Positions 26,917 to 36,611 of a DNA stretch of 44,219 nt are shown here, piece by piece. How positions within the stretch are numbered: the stretch's first letter is position 1; every line of letters starts with the position of its first letter. Position numbers and translations under genes: made by a program. A model generated the notes under the pieces. The model was given only the letters and a program-made list of their open reading frames with translations. It was not told the origin of the DNA and made no database searches. Location of the stretch: positions 1-44,219 of the forward strand of contig NZ_FMWO01000042.1 of the NCBI RefSeq assembly GCF_900103035.1, in the 5' to 3' direction. Source of the DNA: Nitrosomonas mobilis (GTDB lineage: Bacteria; Pseudomonadota; Gammaproteobacteria; Burkholderiales; Nitrosomonadaceae).

Positions 26917-28452
26917 TCAAGCCACCTGAAGTGCCTTAAGTATTGGCAAGTCATGGTCTGCAAAGGTTTGTGCCTGTGCACTCAGTTCAGCAAGATTGTC
27001 TTCTGGAGTATCCAAAGTTTTGTCTTTCTTGACGATGCGCTGTCCCTGTAGGGTGAGTAGATGCCAGACATATTGCGCCCAGTCCTGTGGTGTTTTGTGC
27101 CCTTGAGAAGCAGCGAGCATAAACAGTTGATGAAAGCGCGGCACAGTCATGCCCCCGCCGGTGACGGGGCTGGCAAGATAGGAAGCCTCATTACTGCTGC
27201 GCGCTTTTGTCATCAGGTACAGATTGAGACGCTTGCTGGTTTCTTTTGCCTGCGCGATGGCCGCTTCATTCTGCGCTGGCGCGAGTGCACCGTTACCAGA
27301 CAGTACGATGACCGCCTGCAGCAACTGTGCAAAGGTAATGCTCTGCCGTTTAACGGCCTGTTCCAGTTCAGTTAAGGTTCGCGGCTGATGGTCGGCGAGC
27401 GCATCCAGTACAGGCGCATAAATTGCCTCCTGTAGCGTTGCTTCGCCCAGATTACCATTTGCTCTAAGACTCACCTGCGCACGTGGTTGTGCCAGCACAC
27501 AGCGTTCGGTGCGTAACAGCTCGGCTTGCTCAAGCGTGTTCAGCGGGCGCGCGCCTTTGACCCAGAAATCGCGTCGGAACTGTTGATTGATACAGAAATC
27601 CCGCACCAATTGGCGAAACATGGGGTGAGGAATATCCTTAAGTAGCGTCTGCTGTTGAGCGGTGAGATTCAGTACATCGATATGATCGAGATAATTTGCG
27701 GAACACGCATAATCGATCTTTGCCGGTGCGAGCCACTCGCCCATACGGGCAAAACTCATTGGGTGCCAGTCGCGATTGAAATATTCGTGTGCAAGGTAGT
27801 GACGATTCTGTTCCCGGATTTTCTTCAATCGCTCCGCCACTTGAGGGTTGGCACGAGCAAAAGCTGGATTGGCATCAAACAGCTTTCCGGAAAAATCCAG
27901 TGCCGTGTCGATACGTTGCGAAATTTCCTGCCCCTTCATGCCGAGTACTTCGGTATGCCTGGCCAGCAGCTCGCGCAAAGGTACCATCGCCGCCCAGCCG
28001 GGTTGCGTGTTGTAGCTGACGTAGAGTACGCCGCCCACTTTAAGCCGGCGGCGAATGAAATCAACGATGGATTGTCGGTTGTCATCAGAAATCCAGCTCC
28101 AGATACCATGTAGACCAATGAAATCAAAGTCCGGCAGATTGCTGCGTGCACAAAAATCAGCAAATGCTTCATCAAAAAGATGCGCATTCGACCCGGACGC
28201 TTGTGCCAGTTCTTGTGCAAAACCTGCCTGTGAGGGATTGAAATCAGTACCATGCCACTGAGTAGCAGAAGTGGCGGCATGGAGATTGATGCTCATACCC
28301 TGGCCAAAACCCAGCTCACAAGCAGTATCAACAGTTGGTGGCCGTATACCGGCATAAAGTAGCGCCAGGCGCATGCGTAAGGGATTGAGTTCTGAATAGT
28401 ATCCGTGGGTATAAGTGATATCGGCCACATAGCCGTCAGTCCAGTCAGTCAT
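26917..28452 (-). CDS. SAM-dependent methyltransferase with methyltransferase regulatory domain
   Basis: A 511-residue cytoplasmic protein. The N-terminal Rossmann methyltransferase has the SAM-binding loop CELGFGQGMSINLHAA (about residues 44-59), a GTDFNPSQAGFA acidic strand and the FDFIGLHGIWSWIS segment. The middle part (about residues 210-300) matches the predicted methyltransferase regulatory domain (PF10119 type). The C-terminal 200 residues are helical and may be a winged-helix-like region. The substrate is unknown. It stands alone, flanked by gaps with decayed DNA, so context gives no clue. Confidence 0.82.
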   Translation of the reverse strand: MTDWTDGYVADITYTHGYYSELNPLRMRLALLYAGIRPPTVDTACELGFGQGMSINLHAATSATQWHGTDFNPSQAGFAQELAQASGSNAHLFDEAFADFCARSNLPDFDFIGLHGIWSWISDDNRQSIVDFIRRRLKVGGVLYVSYNTQPGWAAMVPLRELLARHTEVLGMKGQEISQRIDTALDFSGKLFDANPAFARANPQVAERLKKIREQNRHYLAHEYFNRDWHPMSFARMGEWLAPAKIDYACSANYLDHIDVLNLTAQQQTLLKDIPHPMFRQLVRDFCINQQFRRDFWVKGARPLNTLEQAELLRTERCVLAQPRAQVSLRANGNLGEATLQEAIYAPVLDALADHQPRTLTELEQAVKRQSITFAQLLQAVIVLSGNGALAPAQNEAAIAQAKETSKRLNLYLMTKARSSNEASYLASPVTGGGMTVPRFHQLFMLAASQGHKTPQDWAQYVWHLLTLQGQRIVKKDKTLDTPEDNLAELSAQAQTFADHDLPILKALQVA

Positions 28453-28504
28453 GATCCTGATTCCTTGGTTAAATGGTGGGCACTACCTCTAAAAATGCGG
28501 CGTT

Positions 28505-28720
28505 CTAAGTAAGACTAGGCGCGGGTAAAAAATGTTGACGCAGCATATAATTGATATGTAAGGAAACATTTTTTGTGAGTAACGAAGGATGAGTTTTTAG
28601 AAATGCCCTGAATTGTTTATGCTGCGGGTTGGTTAATATTGTTTTAAATTTGTGAAGCTCTGAGGCGAGGAGCATCATGATGAAGTTTGTCGGGATATGC
28701 CGATACAAGGCTGATTCCAA
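28505..28720 (-). CDS. Small hypothetical protein or gene fragment
   Basis: A 71-codon frame with a basic, aromatic-rich product (FRAFLKTHPSLL in the middle). That segment is faintly like the start of DUF535/VirK-type proteins, which are much longer, so it may be a remnant. No strong ribosome binding site. It lies in the 688-base gap between the methyltransferase gene and tsaD (28453-29140), which otherwise holds the transposase remnant at 28779-28965 and the tsaD promoter region. Confidence 0.25.
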   Translation of the reverse strand: MESALYRHIPTNFIMMLLASELHKFKTILTNPQHKQFRAFLKTHPSLLTKNVSLHINYMLRQHFLPAPSLT

Positions 28721-28778
28721 TGCGTTCAGTCGATAAAACTGTGCAACATGCTACCATAGAATATATGCGGTTATGCAT

Positions 28779-28965
28779 CATGAAGCCGTACCGAGCAGCC
28801 TGGTCAGCCCCTTGCAAGCTCGTAGTGCTGGACCAAAGCCATAGGAATGTGCGCTAATCAGTTCGGTGACGGTAATTCGAGGTGTAGTCACGTTTCTTGC
28901 TGATCAATTCAGAAAGACCTTTCCGCTGATAACGCTTGACCAGCTGTCGCGTGCTAATATCTATT
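28779..28965 (-). pseudogene. Transposase remnant, IS1202/ISNCY-like
   Basis: On the minus strand this reads TRQLVKRYQRKGLSELISKK followed, after a one-base frame change, by SYGFGPALRACKGLTRLLG and a stop. Both blocks match the helix-turn-helix and following segment of IS1202-type transposases, where R-x-V-R-R-L..GL.SKRRG..SN is followed by YADFGPTLAAEKL. Only about 60 residues survive and the catalytic domain is missing. The remnant is shorter than any known functional element. Confidence 0.6.
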
Positions 28966-29140
28966 TTTCAAATAATCCATTAAAAAATTGTGGTTTTTCT
29001 GTGTACCATCTATTCGATTAACGGCGATTTTTTGAAGCTGGATGTCTAAAAAGCATATGCTAAGATAAATTACTGAAAAGTAAAATGATTACCCTTGTCA
29101 AGCAAGAACAACCATTTGTGAAATGTAAGGCCTATTCAGT

Positions 29141-30160
29141 ATGATCGTTCTCGGATTGGAAACATCCTGTGATGAAACCGGGGTCGCACTTTATCATGTT
29201 GAACATGGTCTATTAGGACATGTGCTTCATTCTCAGATCAGTTTACATAGCGAATATGGTGGTGTGGTACCGGAACTCGCTTCCCGTGATCATATTCGCC
29301 GGGTGCTGCCGCTCATTAAGACGTTACTTGGGCAGACCCAAATATCTTTGAAAGCGATCAGTGCCATAGCATATACGCAAGGCCCGGGTCTAGCCGGGGC
29401 GTTATTGACCGGTGCGAGTATAGGTGCGTCGCTGGCGTATGCGCTGGGAATTCCGGCACTTGCTGTGCATCATCTTGAAGGTCATCTTTTGTCGCCACTA
29501 CTATCCCGGCCAGCACCGACCTTTCCTTTCGTGGCTTTGCTGGTGTCTGGCGGACATACTCAACTGATGCTGGTAGAGGGTGTTGGGCGTTATCAATTGC
29601 TGGGAGAAACAGTAGATGATGCCGCAGGGGAGGCTTTTGACAAAACGGCAAAGCTATTGGGATTGGGTTATCCAGGTGGCCAGAGATTGGAAGAAATAGC
29701 GCGGACAGGGCAACCAGGAAAATTCAGACTGCCACGCCCAATGTTGCACAGTGGGGATCTAAATTTCAGTTTCAGTGGATTGAAGACGGCGGTCGCGTTA
29801 CTGATCGAGCAGCATAAGGAAGATAGTGAGAGTTATGCTGATATCGCATTGGCTTTTGAAGAAGCAGTGACGGATGTCTTAGTAACAAAATCGGCGGCGT
29901 CGTTAACAATGACGGGGCTGCAACGCTTAGTTGTGGCTGGTGGTGTGGGTGCCAATGCACGATTACGGCAGAAGCTTTTACAGCGGATACAAGCAGATGG
30001 CACCACGGTTTTTTTTCCAGAATTAGTATTTTGTACCGATAATGGAGCCATGATTGCACTTGCCGGAGCATTGCGCTTGCAATATGCGCAATCGTTACCC
30101 AAGTGTAACGGTAGCTTTAGCGTTAAGGCTCGCTGGCCATTAGACGAAATAATGGAATGA
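29141..30160 (+). CDS. tsaD: tRNA N6-adenosine threonylcarbamoyltransferase TsaD
   Basis: Catalytic subunit of the complex that makes t6A at position 37 of ANN-reading tRNAs (formerly Gcp). 339 residues, standard length. It begins [18 protein letters not shown]; metal-binding histidines are in VHHLEGH (about residues 110-116). [33 protein letters not shown] and [12 protein letters not shown] follow in order. Converges with plsY, whose stop is 38 bases away. Confidence 0.97.
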   Translation: MIVLGLETSCDETGVALYHVEHGLLGHVLHSQISLHSEYGGVVPELASRDHIRRVLPLIKTLLGQTQISLKAISAIAYTQGPGLAGALLTGASIGASLAYALGIPALAVHHLEGHLLSPLLSRPAPTFPFVALLVSGGHTQLMLVEGVGRYQLLGETVDDAAGEAFDKTAKLLGLGYPGGQRLEEIARTGQPGKFRLPRPMLHSGDLNFSFSGLKTAVALLIEQHKEDSESYADIALAFEEAVTDVLVTKSAASLTMTGLQRLVVAGGVGANARLRQKLLQRIQADGTTVFFPELVFCTDNGAMIALAGALRLQYAQSLPKCNGSFSVKARWPLDEIME

Positions 30161-30197
30161 TACTGGTGGCGCCAGACTACTGGGCTGTAATTATTTC

Positions 30198-30800
30198 TTA
30201 CTTTCCAATACGTGTTTCCTTGCCTGCAAGCAGGTTGGTAATATTGGACCGATGGCGCGTCATCATTAGAACTGAAATAATCAGTACGGTTGAAGTCAGA
30301 ATATTGTCCTGTAATAGCCAGTGTGTATAAAATGGCGCCAATAACGCCGATGACAGAGCAGCCAGTGATGAAATTCGTGATAAAAATGCAACAATTATCC
30401 AAGTTAGCATAGTGAGTGCACCTAGCCATGGAGTCAAACCCAGCAACACACCCGCAGCAGTCGCGACGCCTTTGCCTCCGTGAAACTTCAGGAAAATTGG
30501 ATACAGGTGACCTATAAAAACAGCCAGCATCATTCCGGCAATCAAAATGGTGCTTTCTCCATCGGGCGCTGTAAAATGACGGGCGAGCACAATAGCCAGC
30601 CACCCCTTGCCCGCATCACCCAACAGAGTCAGAATTGCAGCCCCTTTTTTTCCAGTACGTAAGACGTTCGTCGCCCCTGGATTACCGGAACCATAACTGC
30701 GCGGATCGGGTAGTTTAAATACCCAGCTCGCCACGACGGCGAAAGGTATGGATCCGAGTATGTAAGCAGCCAGAATCAACAGCACTGTCAAGATGCTCAT
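30198..30800 (-). CDS. plsY: Glycerol-3-phosphate acyltransferase PlsY
   Basis: Integral membrane enzyme that transfers the acyl group from acyl-phosphate to glycerol 3-phosphate, the first step of phospholipid synthesis in many bacteria. 200 residues with five hydrophobic segments. The three family motifs are visible: [18 protein letters not shown] (residues 36-53), [13 protein letters not shown] (about residues 107-119) and a C-terminal [14 protein letters not shown]. Divergent from folB across 64 bases. Confidence 0.96.
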   Translation of the reverse strand: MSILTVLLILAAYILGSIPFAVVASWVFKLPDPRSYGSGNPGATNVLRTGKKGAAILTLLGDAGKGWLAIVLARHFTAPDGESTILIAGMMLAVFIGHLYPIFLKFHGGKGVATAAGVLLGLTPWLGALTMLTWIIVAFLSRISSLAALSSALLAPFYTHWLLQDNILTSTVLIISVLMMTRHRSNITNLLAGKETRIGK

Positions 30801-30864
30801 CTTTTCTTCAATAGATTAAAATCTGACATCATCACTCTTATTTGTCACTTTGATTACACCTTAA

Positions 30865-31236
30865 ATGGATATTATTTTTCTTGAAGCATTCAGAATCAAA
30901 ACCTTGATTGGCATTTATCCCTGGGAGAAAAAAATCCCTCAGACGATTGAGCTGAATCTCGAAATCGGCTTACCATCAAAACATGACTATCTGACGGATC
31001 AGATTGAAGACACGCTGGATTACGCACAAATTGTGGAGCGTATTCGTGCCATGCTCGCTGAGCAACATTTTTCTTTACTGGAAACATTGACAGAAAATAT
31101 TGCGCAGATGATTCTGACAGAATTTCAGTCGCCATGGGTGAAAGTGAACGCAGCTAAACTGGATGTGTTGGATGGCGTTCGAAAGCTGGGTATAACCATT
31201 GAGCGGGGCAAACGAGGGCAACCTCACTTTTCCTGA
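30865..31236 (+). CDS. folB: Dihydroneopterin aldolase FolB
   Basis: Folate pathway enzyme that converts 7,8-dihydroneopterin to 6-hydroxymethyl-dihydropterin. 123 residues, typical length. Family features are [20 protein letters not shown] (around residues 16-35), [20 protein letters not shown] and a C-terminal block ending [10 protein letters not shown] with the active-site Lys region. The last 13 bases overlap the 3' end of queC, encoded on the other strand. Confidence 0.94.
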   Translation: MDIIFLEAFRIKTLIGIYPWEKKIPQTIELNLEIGLPSKHDYLTDQIEDTLDYAQIVERIRAMLAEQHFSLLETLTENIAQMILTEFQSPWVKVNAAKLDVLDGVRKLGITIERGKRGQPHFS

Positions 31237-31901
31237 TAGCGGGTTGGATCGGCAATACCTGCTGCGATGAAACCGGCATGGCGTATGCGGCAGGCGTTGC
31301 AGTGTCCGCAGGCATGTCCGGATTCGTCAGCTTGGTAACAGGAAACCGTCAGGCTGTAATCCAGCCCAAGAGTAATACCTTTCCGAATAATAGCGGCTTT
31401 TGAGCAGTTTATTAAGGGAGCATGAATTTGAAAATATTTACCTTCTCTGCCGGCTTTTGTCGCGAGATTGGTCATTTTCTGAAACGCAGCAATATAATCT
31501 GGCCGACAATCGGGATAGCCAGAGTAATCAACCGCAGTCACACCGATAAAAATATCATAACTCTGCAGTACTTCTGCCCATGCCAGGGCAAGTGACAGCA
31601 TAATGGTATTGCGGGCTGGCACATAAGTGATCGGAATTTCACCCGGTTCTTCTTTCGTAGGGAGAGTAGTTGAGGGATCAGTTAGCGCGCTGGAGGCGAG
31701 GGTAGTCAAATCTAGTTTGATGAATTGATGGCTTGCTACCTGAATCAGATTACCAATATTTGCAGCAGCCTGTAATTCAGAGTGGTGGCGCTGACCGTAA
31801 TCTATACTCAATGCATAACAGAGAAAACCCGCCTGGTGCGCGATAGCCAGAGTGGTCGCTGAATCCATGCCACCAGACAACAGTACAACTGCTTTTTTCA
31901 T
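31224..31901 (-). CDS. queC: 7-cyano-7-deazaguanine synthase QueC
   Basis: ATP-dependent synthase that makes preQ0 for queuosine in tRNA. The PP-loop [12 protein letters not shown] lies at residues 6-17. A C-terminal zinc site is formed by [25 protein letters not shown] cysteines (Cys followed by CGHCxxC). I chose the ATG at 31901, which gives the usual 225 residues and puts the PP-loop at the very N-terminus. The frame is open 36 bases further but that would overlap the end of queE. Follows queE by 16 bases in one operon. Confidence 0.95.
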   Translation of the reverse strand: MKKAVVLLSGGMDSATTLAIAHQAGFLCYALSIDYGQRHHSELQAAANIGNLIQVASHQFIKLDLTTLASSALTDPSTTLPTKEEPGEIPITYVPARNTIMLSLALAWAEVLQSYDIFIGVTAVDYSGYPDCRPDYIAAFQKMTNLATKAGREGKYFQIHAPLINCSKAAIIRKGITLGLDYSLTVSCYQADESGHACGHCNACRIRHAGFIAAGIADPTRYQEK

Positions 31902-31917
31902 ACAGAACGCATCAGTT

Positions 31918-32553
31918 TTATTTGCCCGCGCACTCACCCCAGATCAGTTTGTGCAACTGCAGCTGTAGGCGGACAGGTAGTTTATCCTGCAAAATCCAGG
32001 TAGCCAGGGCGGTTGGATCAAGTTGCTGGAAAACAGGCGAGAATAAAATTGGGCAAATTTGATCAAGCTTGCGATCGTGCATCACCTGTTTGGCCCAGTG
32101 GTAATCATTTTCATCACATAGTACAAATTTTAATTCATCCTGCGCGGTTAGATATTCCAGGTTTTTCCAGTTATTTCTTTCAACTTCGCCAGAGCCAGGT
32201 GTTTTGATATCAACAATGCGGGAGACGCGCGTGTCTACTGGGGATATATCGATCGCACCACTGGTTTCGAGTGAAACGGAATAACCGAGATCGCAGAGTG
32301 ACGCCAGCAGGGGCAGGCAATCAACCTGGGCAAGTGGTTCGCCGCCTGTAACCGTTACATAATGCGTTGAAAATAAGGCGACCTGATTGATCACGCTATC
32401 GATTGACATCAATGTCCCACCAGAGAAGGCATAGCTGGTATCGCAATACCCGCAGCGCAACGGACAGCCTGTCAGACGGATAAATGCCGTTGGCAATCCA
32501 ACTCGGCTAGTTTCTCCCTGAAGTGAGTAAAAGATTTCGGTAATACGTGGCAT
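31918..32553 (-). CDS. queE: 7-carboxy-7-deazaguanine synthase QueE
   Basis: Radical SAM enzyme that forms the 7-deazaguanine core, acting just before QueC. 211 residues. The start [19 protein letters not shown] is typical, and the radical-SAM cysteines lie in [15 protein letters not shown] (CxxxCxxC with the YAF ending of QueE). [11 protein letters not shown] is the glycine-rich SAM segment. Leads a two-gene unit with queC on the minus strand, 85 bases downstream of the tol-pal operon and possibly read from it. Confidence 0.96.
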   Translation of the reverse strand: MPRITEIFYSLQGETSRVGLPTAFIRLTGCPLRCGYCDTSYAFSGGTLMSIDSVINQVALFSTHYVTVTGGEPLAQVDCLPLLASLCDLGYSVSLETSGAIDISPVDTRVSRIVDIKTPGSGEVERNNWKNLEYLTAQDELKFVLCDENDYHWAKQVMHDRKLDQICPILFSPVFQQLDPTALATWILQDKLPVRLQLQLHKLIWGECAGK

Positions 32554-32638
32554 TTGGTTATGGATGGACAGACAAAATTAGCAGCCAAATGACCTAGCTT
32601 GACTTGTTTGCAGCAGGCCGTCGGTGTTCTTGGCAGAA

Positions 32639-33466
32639 TTATTTTTTTATTGATTCGTAACGTGCTTTAGCTTTCAGGGCAGCTCCGCTATCAGGATAAC
32701 GAGCAATAAGATCCTTGAGTGTTTTTTGGGCGATAGCGCGTTGGCCTTTTTCTGCCTGGCTGCTGGCCATGTTAAGGAGTGCATCGGGAATTTTAGAACT
32801 GGCAGGATAAGTTTCGATTAGCCATTGCTGTGCAGCAATGGATTCATCGAAATCACGTTGAGCGTAATATGAGTTGCCGATCCAGTAAGCGGCAGCGGGT
32901 GCCAGTTGGGACTGAGGGTATTGTTTTATAAAAGATTCAAATTCGGCGATAGCCGCGTCATAGCTGCCATCTTTAAACAGATCGTATGCAGTGTCATAGC
33001 GACTGCGCTGTACCGCATCAGATGGTTGCAGCCGACTTCCGCTACGTTCGGATAATGTGTTAGGTGCTGTTGTAACTGGTCTGTCAAGATCGGTTGACCC
33101 TGTGGGTGGCGCGGTATCACTGATTCTATTTCCGGGATTTTGCAGAGGTGAGCCAGGTGTGCCGGTTTCCAGTGCGCGTAAACGGCTATCGAGGTCCAGG
33201 TAGAAATCTTTTTGTTGCTGGCGCAAAGCCCGGTTTTCTTCCTGAAGTTCTTCCAGCTGACCACGTAATTTACCTAGTTCGATTCTGATTGTTTCACTTT
33301 GGGTATGCAGCTCGATTAAGGCTTGCCCAGAGAGCGTATTTTCAATAAAGTCGATGCGTGCTTTCATGGTTTCTATTTGTTCACGCGCATGGGCATCATC
33401 AAATAATCCAGCAAAACACAGATTACTGCCTAAGCATAATAGTAGCAGGAAAGCACGCAACCGCAT
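32639..33466 (-). CDS. cpoB: Cell division coordinator CpoB (YbgF)
   Basis: Periplasmic Tol-Pal partner that links outer membrane constriction with peptidoglycan synthesis. 275 residues with a signal peptide of about 19 residues (ending LCFAGLF), then a Glu/Gln/Arg-rich coiled coil at about residues 28-105. A Ser/Pro/Thr linker follows, then three TPR repeats (YDLFKDGSYDAAIAEFESFI; AAYWIGNSYYAQRDFDESIA; and a third). Its start ATG shares one base with the pal stop, so translation is coupled. Confidence 0.93.
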   Translation of the reverse strand: MRLRAFLLLLCLGSNLCFAGLFDDAHAREQIETMKARIDFIENTLSGQALIELHTQSETIRIELGKLRGQLEELQEENRALRQQQKDFYLDLDSRLRALETGTPGSPLQNPGNRISDTAPPTGSTDLDRPVTTAPNTLSERSGSRLQPSDAVQRSRYDTAYDLFKDGSYDAAIAEFESFIKQYPQSQLAPAAAYWIGNSYYAQRDFDESIAAQQWLIETYPASSKIPDALLNMASSQAEKGQRAIAQKTLKDLIARYPDSGAALKAKARYESIKK

Positions 33467-33975
33467 CAGTATTCTCCCTGATGGAGAATATCGGTACGGC
33501 GGTTTTCTGCCCAGGAAGACTCGTCATTACCCAGCGCGCGAGGTTTTTCTTCTCCGAGGCTTACAGATTCAACCTGTTCATCCCTGGCGCCTGATAGTAA
33601 CATGATACTTTTGACGCTGTCGGCGCGGCGTTGACCCAGTGCAAGATTATATTCACGGCTCCCTCGTTCGTCGGTATTGCCTTGGAGCAATACCCGTGCA
33701 CTACCGTTGTCGCGTAAATAAGCAGCATGAGCTAATACCAGGTCACGGTACTCATTGGCGACGCTATAGCTGTCAAAATCGTAGTAAACGCTCCGACGTG
33801 ACAGGATGTTGTTGGGGTCTTGTAGTGGATTCATGCCAAAACTGGAGCGCCCATCATTTCCATTTATCCCACTCCTGCTGTCCGAGCGATCACTGATATC
33901 AGTTGTGGACACTGGCTTGGTGCTTGAGCAAGCGGCTAATGCTAGCACTATAAATAAACTAAAAATTAGTTTCAT
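33466..33975 (-). CDS. pal: Peptidoglycan-associated lipoprotein Pal
   Basis: Outer membrane lipoprotein that binds peptidoglycan and TolB. 169 residues. The lipoprotein signal ends LALAACSS (lipidated Cys at about residue 15). The OmpA-like domain covers about residues 65-165, with VYYDFDSYSV, LLQGNTDERGSREYNLALGQ and a C-terminal AENRRTDI. I chose the ATG at 33975, which has AAAGGA just upstream and gives a normal lipoprotein signal; a longer frame start at 34014 would add 13 charged residues before it. Confidence 0.95.
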   Translation of the reverse strand: MKLIFSLFIVLALAACSSTKPVSTTDISDRSDSRSGINGNDGRSSFGMNPLQDPNNILSRRSVYYDFDSYSVANEYRDLVLAHAAYLRDNGSARVLLQGNTDERGSREYNLALGQRRADSVKSIMLLSGARDEQVESVSLGEEKPRALGNDESSWAENRRTDILHQGEY

Positions 33976-34015
33976 TTTTTTCCTTTCGAAGAATGATTGG
34001 TCATTACTACACAAA

Positions 34016-35305
34016 TTATCGTTTTCCCGGTAACGGACCCCACGCCGGTTCGCGTATATTGTCCATGTCTGGAGAAAGCCGTTGTTTCACTTGCCCATCT
34101 ACTGAAACGAGCGATAATATACCACGCCTGTTGATTTCAGATGCGTACAGTATCATACGGTTATTTGGGGAAAAACTTGGGGACTCGTCGAATTTGGAAT
34201 CAGTCAATATCTGCGCTTGGCGGGTGGACATATCTTGTACTGCGACGTTGAATCCGCCGGCATTGCGACGAATATAAACCAGCATTTTTCCATCAGGACT
34301 GATACGCGGACTAACATTGTAGTCACCTTCAAAAGTTAACCGCTCGGCTCTGCCGGTATTTTCCCCGGATGCCGGCATTCGATAGATCTGCGGACTGCCG
34401 CCTCTGTCAGAAGTAAAGATGATCCAGCGGCCATCCGGTGAGAATGTGGGTTCCGTATCGATACTACTGCTCTGCGAGAGTCGTTGCAGTCCGCTACCAT
34501 CCGCATTGATCAGATAAATCTGTGACCCACCTTGCTGTGAGAGCACAACCGCCAGTTTGCGCCCATCGGGTGACCAGGCGGGAGCGCTGTTGCTTCCCTT
34601 GAAATTTGCTACTGCCTTGCGTTCGCGCGTGGCCAGCGTCTGGACATAAACGACCGGTTTCTTTTTTTCAAAAGAAACGTAAGCGATTCTGCTGCCATCG
34701 GGCGACCAGGCAGGAGAAATGATGGGCTCGCTATACTCGATCAACGAGCGCGCATTGAGACCATCGTAATCCGAAATCTGGAGCGCATACTGATCGCCTT
34801 GCTTCCTGACAAAGGCGATACGGGAACTAAAAAACCCGGGCTCGCCCGTCAAGGTTTCATATATGACATCGGCGATGCGGTGGGAGAGGGCGCGTAATTG
34901 ATCGGTTGTGACAATGGATGAAAAACCCGCGAGTTGGATACGTTTGGCAACGTCCAGCAGGCGAAAGCGCACATCCAGGCGACCATCTGGTTGTGTTGAG
35001 ATACTGCCGATCACCAGCGCTGCCGCGTTCCGATTCTGCCAGTCGGCATAGTTGACTTGGTCGAGTTCATGCGGAGAAGCACCAAAAGTATCAACCAGCT
35101 TGAATAAGCCACTCCGCTCCAGATCAGCCGCTACAACTGCCGAGACCCGTTCCGGGAGTTGCGCTTCAGCAGCAAAAGGTACCAGCGCAATCGGAATTTT
35201 GCTGCCACCCCCGCCGTATATTTCGATATTTAGCGCGGCATGCAAGCCTGTCGTGGTGCCAACCAGCAGCATCCATATGATACAAATCAAATTACGTAAA
35301 TGCAT
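34016..35305 (-). CDS. tolB: Tol-Pal periplasmic protein TolB
   Basis: Periplasmic beta-propeller that docks with Pal and TolA. The signal peptide ends TTTGLHAALNIEIYGG. An N-terminal domain (about residues 24-160) precedes propeller blades marked by repeated PAWSPDG, PTFSPDG, PRISPDG and PSFSPNN motifs. I chose the ATG at 35305 (429 residues); a TTG five codons earlier is also in frame, and the binding site is weak for both. Follows tolA by 33 bases. Confidence 0.95.
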   Translation of the reverse strand: MHLRNLICIIWMLLVGTTTGLHAALNIEIYGGGGSKIPIALVPFAAEAQLPERVSAVVAADLERSGLFKLVDTFGASPHELDQVNYADWQNRNAAALVIGSISTQPDGRLDVRFRLLDVAKRIQLAGFSSIVTTDQLRALSHRIADVIYETLTGEPGFFSSRIAFVRKQGDQYALQISDYDGLNARSLIEYSEPIISPAWSPDGSRIAYVSFEKKKPVVYVQTLATRERKAVANFKGSNSAPAWSPDGRKLAVVLSQQGGSQIYLINADGSGLQRLSQSSSIDTEPTFSPDGRWIIFTSDRGGSPQIYRMPASGENTGRAERLTFEGDYNVSPRISPDGKMLVYIRRNAGGFNVAVQDMSTRQAQILTDSKFDESPSFSPNNRMILYASEINRRGILSLVSVDGQVKQRLSPDMDNIREPAWGPLPGKR

Positions 35306-35338
35306 GGTGAAAGTTCTCAAAAAAGACTTTTGGAAAAG

Positions 35339-36181
35339 TTATTCACGATAATACACAGTCAGACTGAAATCGCGGAATTCCCTGAAAAAGGCGGGATCAG
35401 GTGGCAAAGGTAAAGGTCTTGCAAGGTGCACTGCTCTTTCTACGGCATCATCAAACACAGTAAAGCCACTTGAGCGACGTAGGTCCACACTCAATACATC
35501 ACCACCTGGCAGTAGGATGACACGAAATTCGACAACCGGATTACCGGGGAGATCAGGTGGCATGACGATCCGGCTGCGAATTTTGGCTTGGATCATCGCC
35601 TTGTATTTTGCAATTTCATCCAGTATTTGAGCCTGCTTTGCTTTTAATGCCAGGCGTTCTTGTTCCTGCTGTTTTTTTTGCTCAGTTGCTTGGGTATTTG
35701 CAATCTTTTTTTCAACTGGCTTTTGGGGAATATCTTTGTCAGATGGTGTTTCTGGCACAGTTTTTTTAACAGGCTCAGGCGGTTTTTCCGCTGTTTGCTT
35801 GGGTGCAGGTTTCTCTTTTATTGCCTTCAGTGAAATGGCTGGTTTACGCAAAGGTGGGGAAGGCTCGGCAGTTGTGATAGCAGGTTGACGAGGTGACTTC
35901 GATTCCACAGGTTGCGGTTTGGGTTCAACCTTTGGTTCAGGCTTTTGTACGACTGGCGGGGTAGGTGGAGTCGGCTTGATCGGCTGTGTGGTTTTGATAG
36001 GCTCGGTCTCGGCAAAATTTTGCCATAATTCCACTATAGTTGCTTCGGGCGCTTCATTCTTCCAGTTCAGACCAAATATCAGCAAGCCGAAGAAAACCAG
36101 ATGAATAAGCAGAGCAAAAAGTGCTGCGCGCACTTTCCCAGGTTCTGCATGATGATTATCTGGCTGGATGGCCGTTTGCAT
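35339..36181 (-). CDS. tolA: Tol-Pal envelope protein TolA
   Basis: Inner membrane protein that reaches across the periplasm and couples TolQR energy to TolB-Pal. The N-terminal membrane anchor lies near residues 20-40. A long Pro/Lys/Glu-rich linker follows (PTPPTPPVVQKPEPKVEPKP region), then an Ala/Gln/Lys helical part, and a TonB-like C-terminal domain (from about residue 195, with DLPGNPVVEFRVILLPGGDV). The ATG at 36181 is chosen over an in-frame TTG three codons earlier. No clear ribosome binding site, so coupling to tolR, 13 bases upstream, is likely. Confidence 0.92.
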   Translation of the reverse strand: MQTAIQPDNHHAEPGKVRAALFALLIHLVFFGLLIFGLNWKNEAPEATIVELWQNFAETEPIKTTQPIKPTPPTPPVVQKPEPKVEPKPQPVESKSPRQPAITTAEPSPPLRKPAISLKAIKEKPAPKQTAEKPPEPVKKTVPETPSDKDIPQKPVEKKIANTQATEQKKQQEQERLALKAKQAQILDEIAKYKAMIQAKIRSRIVMPPDLPGNPVVEFRVILLPGGDVLSVDLRRSSGFTVFDDAVERAVHLARPLPLPPDPAFFREFRDFSLTVYYRE

Positions 36182-36194
36182 GTTTGTCAATTGA

Positions 36195-36611
36195 TTATTT
36201 TGGGCGGGTCAGCAGGCCGATTCTTCTGACCTGCTGTTGCTGTAACAAATCCATAATCTGAATGACCTCTTCATAACGAACACGTTTGTCGGCAGCAATA
36301 ACAACAGGTTGCTCTGCATTCTGTTGCTGCTTGAGTTTGATCAGCTCCACCAGTCGATCGCGATCTACTTTTTGTTCCTCACCTTTTGCTGCGCGGTCAC
36401 GTAGCGTCAGGCCGCCATCAACGTCGATGCTGACTTCAAGTGGTTCGACGGGTGGCGTAGAAGATTGCCCGATCTCAGGCAGTTCAACCTGGCCTGGATG
36501 GATAAGTGGTGCCGTAATCATAAAGATAATCAATAACACTAACATGACGTCAATATAAGGTACTACATTGATTTCGTTCATCAGTTGGCGTTTGTTACGA
36601 CGTTGCATCAT
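36195..36611 (-). CDS. tolR: Tol-Pal proton channel subunit TolR
   Basis: ExbD/TolR-family protein that works with TolQ to harvest the proton gradient. 138 residues with a short cytoplasmic N-terminus and one membrane segment containing the essential Asp in NVVPYIDVMLVLLIIFMITA (about residues 15-34). The periplasmic domain includes VVIAADKRVRYEEVIQIMDLL. The start overlaps the tolQ stop inside an ATGATG, where the TGA is shared. Confidence 0.96.
   Translation of the reverse strand: MMQRRNKRQLMNEINVVPYIDVMLVLLIIFMITAPLIHPGQVELPEIGQSSTPPVEPLEVSIDVDGGLTLRDRAAKGEEQKVDRDRLVELIKLKQQQNAEQPVVIAADKRVRYEEVIQIMDLLQQQQVRRIGLLTRPK

Noticed and set aside
29833..30603. 256-codon minus-strand frame across tsaD and plsY
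   Set aside because: Covers two well-conserved genes in other frames; Cys/Arg/His-rich product is typical of a false frame.
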